From positions 57,251 through 75,377 of the forward strand of contig NZ_MLQS01000015.1 of NCBI RefSeq assembly GCF_001866055.1: a stretch of DNA of 18,127 bases. The letters are read 5' to 3'. The position numbers were made by a program, and so were the translations under genes. This document shows, piece by piece, positions 14,234 through 18,127 of the stretch; within the stretch, counting starts at the first letter, position 1, and the number at the start of each line of letters is the position of its first letter. Source of the stretch: Anaerobacillus alkalidiazotrophicus. GTDB lineage: Bacteria; Bacillota; Bacilli; Bacillales_H; Anaerobacillaceae. The notes under the pieces were generated by a model, which was not told where the DNA came from, searched no databases, and worked only from the letters and a program-made list of their open reading frames with translations.

Positions 14234-14461
14234 ATGGCTATAATTTTTGTGGGCTTATGGGGAGTCATAACAATACCAATTGCGTTATCTGTAGTTTTTT
14301 CAATAATTAAACCAGTTGTTATGGCAGATAATACTGGCATAAGTGCAATTATTATTGTAGTGGTAGTTGCTCTTTTAGATGGATACATTGGGATTAAAAT
14401 TTTTGAAAAGAAAATTGAACCTTGGTTGCTTAAACGAAAGAAAAAAAGAAATTTTCCATAA
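14234..14461 (+). CDS. Small two-helix membrane protein with basic tail
   Basis: A 75-residue product. GAGGTG (14222-14227) lies 6 bases before ATG 14234, a better start than a TTG at 14114, which would add a poorly coding 40-residue extension without a ribosome binding site. Hydrophobic segments at about 2-24 (IIFVGLWGVITIPIALSVVF) and 35-56 (ISAIIIVVVVALLDGYIGIK) are followed by a basic KRKKKRNFP tail that should be cytoplasmic. The family is not recognised. A terminator follows. Confidence 0.6.
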   Translation: MAIIFVGLWGVITIPIALSVVFSIIKPVVMADNTGISAIIIVVVVALLDGYIGIKIFEKKIEPWLLKRKKKRNFP

Positions 14462-14488
14462 TTCAGCTAACGGATGTTTTAACACAAG

Positions 14489-14526
14489 AGGAACGCAAGA
14501 TTTAAGATGGCGTTCCTTTCTTTTTC
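14489..14526 (+). terminator. Intrinsic terminator
   Basis: AGGAACGC (14489-14496) pairs with GCGTTCCT (14510-14517), followed by a T-rich stretch broken by single C bases. Confidence 0.7.
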
Positions 14527-14675
14527 TTTTTTGGGAAATAAAGTAAAATGACGGAATCTTATGATAAAATTGCATTATAATTGTTCTTCAATTAAAGAAG
14601 CAGGTTAGCGGAATAAGAGACATAATTATCATAGCTTTAGTCGTAGACAAATTGATAAAGGAGAAATCCCATCTT

Positions 14676-15167
14676 ATGTTTTGTTTTTTTTATAAAGCAA
14701 AATTAAAAAATGATGATTTAAAAAGCATTGCAAAATTAATGTATGAGGATGTATCAAGTGATTCTTGGGATAAAGAAAACCTTACTAAAAGAAATTTAGA
14801 CTTTACTATTGAAAGTATTCGTTATATTGATATGTATACAAGTAGATTAATGAGTACGGAATTTGGTACTGAACTGTTAAGTTATCATTTTGATAATTTA
14901 GTGGTACGTATAGGTGCCTATATTGGCGAGGTTATCAAAAATAATATTAAGAAAGACTTTTACTGGTATGAGTCTGATTCTGTACGCAATTATTCGCCAA
15001 ATCTTGATGGAGTGTTTAGTAATAACAAAACAAAGAGTGTTCTTTATTCTAAAAAGAGGGATGTAGTGATATTACCTTTGAATGTGGTATCGCAATTTTT
15101 AAAAGGGAACTCCCCATACAGTAATTTTCTTACTTACGTAGAAGAAACGATTAAGCAAAACACTTAA
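14676..15167 (+). CDS. Uncharacterised soluble protein, 163 residues
   Basis: ATG 14676 is chosen over a TTG at 14652 because AAAGGAG (14657-14663) lies between them; spacing to the ATG is 12, longer than ideal. The product begins MFCFFYKAKLKNDDLKSIAK. It has an acidic helical middle (YIDMYTSRLMSTEFGTELLS) and the segment LVVRIGAYIGEVIKNN, then FYWYESDS, and ends PLNVVSQFLKGNSPYSNFLT YVEE. The GAYxGEVI...W...P...VxKxLxxG order resembles a broad group of small uncharacterised proteins sometimes found as immunity or housekeeping partners; this is only a likeness. No toxin gene is adjacent. No signal peptide. Confidence 0.65.
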   Translation: MFCFFYKAKLKNDDLKSIAKLMYEDVSSDSWDKENLTKRNLDFTIESIRYIDMYTSRLMSTEFGTELLSYHFDNLVVRIGAYIGEVIKNNIKKDFYWYESDSVRNYSPNLDGVFSNNKTKSVLYSKKRDVVILPLNVVSQFLKGNSPYSNFLTYVEETIKQNT

Positions 15168-15276
15168 TAAAAATGGTATCTCATTTTTATTGCAATAATT
15201 TTATTAATGTTACTAAACTAACGAGAGAGCATTAGCACAGTAATTAATGTTGTAGTTATAGAAGGAGTGACAAACT

Positions 15277-15870
15277 ATTAAAAAATATGTGTTGTTTTGG
15301 ATATGGGTATCATTATGGATATCATTTTTCGTTATAATAATTGCAATTATAGTAAATTTTAATAAAAATTCTCAGAATTCAAGTGAAATAGTAAGTTTTA
15401 GTAGAAATGCTAAAACTGCAAGTGAAGTACAAGGAACAGAAGCTCATGCCCCAATAATATCTGTTGGGGAAACAACAATTGCAACAGAAATTCAAACAAT
15501 CTGTTGGAGTGTCAATAGTTGTATGAATATTATATTAGGTAGTGGATACAACATCATTGAAACAGAGCCGAAGAATTATGTAGTTAATTCAGATGAATCG
15601 CTAAGAATTGAATTTAATGATTATCCTTTGCCAAACACAATAAATTTAAAAATAGAAGAATTACCAAACTATCATGAGCAGTTTACTTATATCGGTCGGG
15701 ATAATTCTCCGTTATTCAATTATTTTCTTATGCATCAAAGCAAACCTAGTTATATAGAGTTACCAAACGAACCAGGGACGTATACTTATAATATGCTTGT
15801 TTATTGGTTTGGCGATAAGGCAACCACTCAAGGAATGGCAAACTACCGATTTAGTATTACAGTTGAATGA
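15277..15870 (+). CDS. Membrane-anchored extracytoplasmic protein, probable ATT start
   Basis: AAGGAG (15262-15267) is followed at spacing 9 by ATT AAA AAA TAT GTG TTG; a Lys-Lys opening is what an exported protein needs. No ATG is available, and the GTG at 15289 is 21 bases from the ribosome binding site. The protein (197 residues from ATT) has one N-terminal membrane segment (about 5-26, WIWVSLWISFFVIIIAIIV), with no lipobox Cys. The outer domain contains APIISVGETTIATEIQTICW, a nearby second Cys, and a terminal beta domain PNEPGTYTYNMLVYWFGDKA then YRFSITVE. This resembles small Bacillus surface proteins with a GETTI...CW...C signature (recalled). Function unknown. Either ATT initiates or the start was lost. 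Confidence 0.65.
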   Translation: MKKYVLFWIWVSLWISFFVIIIAIIVNFNKNSQNSSEIVSFSRNAKTASEVQGTEAHAPIISVGETTIATEIQTICWSVNSCMNIILGSGYNIIETEPKNYVVNSDESLRIEFNDYPLPNTINLKIEELPNYHEQFTYIGRDNSPLFNYFLMHQSKPSYIELPNEPGTYTYNMLVYWFGDKATTQGMANYRFSITVE

Positions 15871-15995
15871 TATAATATCTCCAATATATATTGTGAAAAA
15901 AGGTACTTACGATATTCGCGTTTTTCGACAGGACCCCACATATGCATTGTTAAATGATGTAAACGATGGAGCAGCCTGTTTATTATAAATAGCTC

Positions 15996-16024
15996 TTGAC
16001 CTTAGAGTACACTCCAATGATAGT
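15996..16024 (+). promoter_or_regulatory. MerR-type promoter-operator
   Basis: TTGACC (15996-16001) is followed by an imperfect dyad TTAGAGT-AC-ACTCCAA (16002-16017) and then GATAGT (16019-16024). The dyad fills the spacer between -35 and -10, as in operators of MerR regulators. Spacing is 17 to GATAGT, or 19 if TAGTGT (16021-16026) is the -10. It lies 24 bases before the MerR gene, so autoregulation is expected. Confidence 0.75.
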
Positions 16025-16047
16025 GTTTTCTTAGGAGGGATTTAATC

Positions 16048-16488
16048 ATGCAAATTAAAGAGTTTGCTTCAAAGTATAAGTTAAAAAAAGATGCAGTCCG
16101 TTATTATGAAAAAGAAGGTTTGATAGAACCTACACGACTAGCTAATGGTTATCGAATTTATGATGAAACATGCGAGAAAAGTATTAAATATATTCTTGTT
16201 CTCAAACAGCTAGGTTTTTCATTGCAAGAAATTCAAGCGCTATTAAACTTGGAAAAAAGACCACCTTCTAGTGAGTGTAATGCGATGTCCGTAACATTAT
16301 TTAAAAACAAAGTCTCTTACCTTGAGAGTAAAATCGATTTTTACACAACAGCCATTAAATCATTACAAATAGTCCATGATTTAATGGAGCATGAAAAATA
16401 TGTTGAGAATAAAGATAAGGTCTACTCTTTAGTCGAGGAAATGTACCGAAAAATAGAAGAAGGTGATGAACATAATGTCACTTCGTAA
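16048..16488 (+). CDS. MerR-family transcription regulator
   Basis: A 146-residue regulator. The N-terminal winged helix-turn-helix (2-70) is typical: IKEFASKYKLKKDAVRYYEK, EGLIEPTRLANGYRIYDE, and IKYILVLKQLGFSLQEIQAL. A long dimerisation helix follows (about 80-118, LFKNKVSYLESKIDFYTTAI). The tail is short, with only one Cys (SSECNAM), so a metal-sensing type is unlikely and no effector can be named. GGAGGG stands 9 bases before the ATG. The last 14 bases overlap the DUF4260 gene, so both are co-transcribed from the operator at 15996-16024, and the membrane protein is the likely regulated partner. Confidence 0.92.
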   Translation: MQIKEFASKYKLKKDAVRYYEKEGLIEPTRLANGYRIYDETCEKSIKYILVLKQLGFSLQEIQALLNLEKRPPSSECNAMSVTLFKNKVSYLESKIDFYTTAIKSLQIVHDLMEHEKYVENKDKVYSLVEEMYRKIEEGDEHNVTS

Positions 16489-16825
16489 AGTGATTTATTT
16501 TGAGAATGTGATCGGATTTATTCTCTGTTTGTTACTTTACCTACACTTAGATTTTTCGTTGCTTTTATTTTTATTACTATTACTAACGCCAGATATAACG
16601 ATGATTGGCTATCTTTTCGATAAAAAAATTGGTTCTTATGTTTATAATGCAGGTCATAGTTTCATTATTCCAGCTGTACTGTTCATAGTAGCGTTTCATA
16701 ATGAATTTTCTACCTTGCTAATGATCGCTATCATTTGGGCGGCTCACATTTTCATGGACCGTTCCTTAGGATTTGGATTAAAGTATAAGTATAACTTTAA
16801 AGAAACACACTTGCAAAAAATTTAA
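16475..16825 (+). CDS. DUF4260 family integral membrane protein
   Basis: Start chosen at ATG 16475 because GAAGGTGA (16459-16466) is 8 bases upstream; a GTG at 16463 would lie inside that site. The 116-residue product has the DUF4260 pattern: ENVIGFILCLLLYLHLDFS, LLLLLTPDITMIGYLFDKKI, GSYVYNAGHSFIIPAVLFIV, and IWAAHIFMDRSLGFGLKYKY NFKETHL. It has about four hydrophobic segments. The His of YNAGHS and the HIFMDR motif are conserved in the family as I recall; function is unknown. It overlaps the MerR gene by 14 bases, which suggests translational coupling and control by that regulator. Confidence 0.9.
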   Translation: MSLRKVIYFENVIGFILCLLLYLHLDFSLLLFLLLLLTPDITMIGYLFDKKIGSYVYNAGHSFIIPAVLFIVAFHNEFSTLLMIAIIWAAHIFMDRSLGFGLKYKYNFKETHLQKI

Positions 16826-16894
16826 TAACCCATTAGTGCTAGTCTAAGGTGAATGAGGTAATTTTAGTCAATTATTCATTTTGAACAAATGAAG

Positions 16895-16926
16895 CATTAC
16901 TGAAATAGCTACGGTAATGATTTTTT
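16895..16926 (+). terminator. Intrinsic terminator of the MerR-DUF4260 operon
   Basis: CATTACTG (16895-16902) pairs with CGGTAATG (16912-16919), with six T at 16921-16926. Confidence 0.8.
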
Positions 16927-16984
16927 CTATTTCAAAGAATTTCAAATTAAAAGTTAGTGAAGAAGTTCACTTAAAGTAACGGAG

Positions 16985-17009
16985 GCGTATCTGTAATAAG
17001 CAGATACGC
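16985..17009. repeat. Perfect 9-bp stem-loop
   Basis: GCGTATCTG (16985-16993) pairs with CAGATACGC (17001-17009), loop TAATAAG. It stands between a terminator and the racemase promoter. There is no T-run on the plus strand; role unknown. Nothing else is seen in 16927-17067. Confidence 0.5.
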
Positions 17010-17067
17010 ATATTTAATTGGTTAAGTGCCAAAGATTGAATAAATTATAAAAATGTTAAATTATAGG

Positions 17068-17096
17068 TTGACGATTGGAAGTATTGAATATAAGAT
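17068..17096 (+). promoter_or_regulatory. Sigma-A-type promoter of the racemase gene
   Basis: TTGACG (17068-17073) and TAAGAT (17091-17096) are 17 bases apart, and the gene starts about 40 bases downstream. Confidence 0.55.
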
Positions 17097-17138
17097 GTGT
17101 AAAATTTGAAAATGTAAATTTAAATAGGGGGAAAAGTG

Positions 17139-17831
17139 ATGAAAACTATTGGGCTTATAGGTGGAATGAGTTGGGAGTCTTCAGTAGAGTATTACCGAAT
17201 AATTAACCAAAAGGTAAAAGAAAAATTAGGTGGATTACATTCAGCGAAGTGTCTGTTGTATAGTGTTGACTTTGACGAGATTGAACGCTATCAAGCTGAG
17301 GGTGATTGGGAAAGTGCGGGTAAAGCATTAGGGGAAGTTGCATCATCTTTAGAAACAGCAGGTGCAGAATTCATAGTAATTTGTACAAATACGATGCATA
17401 AAGTAATTGATTATGTAGAGGCGAGGATAAGCATTCCTGTATTACATATTGCTGATGCAACAGCGAATCAAATCCAAAGTTCCAATATAAAAACAGTTGG
17501 CTTACTTGGGACTAAATATACAATGGAGCAAGATTTTTATAAATCTCGAATTCAATCAAATGGAATTAACGTGTTAATTCCAGATAAAGAAGAACGAAAT
17601 AATGTCAATAAAGTTATTTATGAAGAGTTGTGTTTAGGACAAATTGAACAAGCATCTAAAGATTATTATAAAACTGTTATTCAACATTTAGTGGATGAAG
17701 GAGCCGAAGGAATCATTTTGGGTTGTACAGAAATCGGATTATTAGTTAAATCAGAAGATTCAGAAGTTCCATTGTTTGATACAACAGTTATTCATGCAAT
17801 TGAAGCAGTAAATACTGCTCTAAAAAAATGA
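17139..17831 (+). CDS. Aspartate/glutamate racemase family protein
   Basis: A PLP-independent amino acid racemase of the Asp/Glu/hydantoin racemase superfamily, cytoplasmic, 230 residues. It begins MKTIGLIGGMSWESSVEYYR, the classic opening. The two catalytic Cys stand in VICTNTMHK (Cys82) and ILGCTEIGLL (Cys196), so the active site is complete. AGGGGG (17126-17131) lies 7 bases before ATG 17139; a GTG at 17136 would be the alternative start. It resembles E. coli YgeA and Bacillus RacX, which have broad amino acid racemase activity; the substrate here cannot be read from sequence. It has its own promoter and no partner gene. A group II intron starts about 50 bases after the stop. Confidence 0.92.
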   Translation: MKTIGLIGGMSWESSVEYYRIINQKVKEKLGGLHSAKCLLYSVDFDEIERYQAEGDWESAGKALGEVASSLETAGAEFIVICTNTMHKVIDYVEARISIPVLHIADATANQIQSSNIKTVGLLGTKYTMEQDFYKSRIQSNGINVLIPDKEERNNVNKVIYEELCLGQIEQASKDYYKTVIQHLVDEGAEGIILGCTEIGLLVKSEDSEVPLFDTTVIHAIEAVNTALKK

Positions 17832-17884
17832 TGCTTTTAGAAGGAAGTTCTATGCAATAAGGCTTATTAAAGTAACGATTGCGT

Positions 17885-18127
17885 GTGCGGCCGAGCCTAG
17901 GTCGTATCATATAACGGGTGGGATTCCCGTCGAGTAAGAACTAGCCATTCGCTCGTAGCGAGTCTTGGAGGGCTGAAGGTAACTTTAGTCTTTAAGCGTA
18001 GACAGTGAGGTGGCGGGCCGAAAGCCAAGCGGTTGAAGGGATTGAGCTCCATAATGTTAGTTATTCGAGAGGGTTGATGCCTTACGCATAGCAGAAAACT
18101 ACATTCTATCCTTCGTAAAAGGCGAGA
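17885..18127 (+). mobile_element. Group II intron, 5' end (runs off the window)
   Basis: The GC-rich, structured stretch beginning GTGCGGCCGAGCCTAGGTCG reads like the 5' half of a bacterial group II intron ribozyme: a GUGYG 5' splice consensus, then domain I hairpins such as ACGGGTGGGATTCCCGT (17913-17929) and CGCTCGTAGCGAG (17951-17963). GTGTG at 17883 is an alternative first base. Base composition differs sharply from the AT-rich surroundings and no ORF covers it. The reverse transcriptase/maturase and domains V-VI would lie beyond 18127. It sits shortly after the racemase stop, near AATAAGGCTTATT (17861-17873), a short palindrome. Confidence 0.8.

Noticed and set aside
15797..15988. Plus-strand ORF of 63 residues overlapping the surface protein gene
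   Set aside because: Its first part is off-frame in the previous gene. The tail (KKGTYDIRVFRQDPTYALLN) looks somewhat protein-like but has no start or family match; at best a relic.
17885..18127. Riboswitch, rRNA or tRNA-like structured RNA
   Set aside because: The GUGYG start and the long set of domain-I-type stems fit a group II intron better, and no tRNA or rRNA landmarks are present.
1..18127. CRISPR arrays, prophage modules or a complete restriction or toxin-antitoxin system
   Set aside because: No regularly spaced repeats, no phage structural genes, no methyltransferase and no convincing toxin-antitoxin pair were seen on either strand.

Overview
The window looks like chromosomal DNA from a low-GC, AT-rich Bacillaceae member. 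Supporting signs are strong GGAGG-type ribosome binding sites, a Bacillus-style Arr rifamycin ADP-ribosyltransferase, DUF2200, DUF4260 and AraC-GyrI genes, and many U-tailed intrinsic terminators. No rRNA, tRNA or CRISPR array was seen. The gene content is accessory, with many broken genes, small repeats and mobile elements.

Layout. Bases 1-141 hold a copy of a hairpin-rich repeat whose right edge abuts a DUF6429-like 3' gene fragment (137-241). Then come a secreted FG-GAP-like protein (349-1215) and a 49-residue basic protein (1351-1500). A sigma-A-type promoter (1567-1595) leads a two-gene operon: a 139-residue protein (1627-2046) and a very large DUF4132 protein. A 1728-bp IS1182-family element (3268-4995, transposase 3407-4867) splits the large gene. 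Its 9-bp target duplication and 14-bp terminal repeats are intact, and removing the element plus one duplication restores a single open frame of 1619 codons. This is the strongest single result in the window.

Bases 8659-9689 hold a decayed ORF, a two-helix membrane protein and two repeat types, including the second copy of the 1-141 repeat. An AraC regulator with a GyrI-like effector domain follows (9690-10562); it carries an in-frame internal start with a perfect Shine-Dalgarno exactly at the domain boundary. The rifampin resistance gene arr (11020-11442) and a DUF2200 gene (11983-12309) lie on the minus strand. The DUF2200 gene seems to have lost its original ATG.

Bases 12555-14117 are a gene graveyard: a 3' scrap of an ABC exporter, an EamA/DMT transporter with one frameshift and one nonsense codon, and a small ORF with an in-frame TAA. 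Then come small membrane or unknown proteins (14234-15870), one of which appears to start at ATT. A MerR regulator and a DUF4260 membrane protein overlap and lie behind a MerR-type operator. An aspartate/glutamate racemase-family gene (17139-17831) has its own promoter. The window ends inside the 5' RNA domain of a group II intron (from about 17885).

Functional units: (i) the 139-residue protein plus DUF4132 protein, probably silenced by the insertion; (ii) the MerR-DUF4260 pair; (iii) stand-alone arr. The rest are isolated genes separated by terminators. Family calls come from reading the translations by eye; no database search was made.
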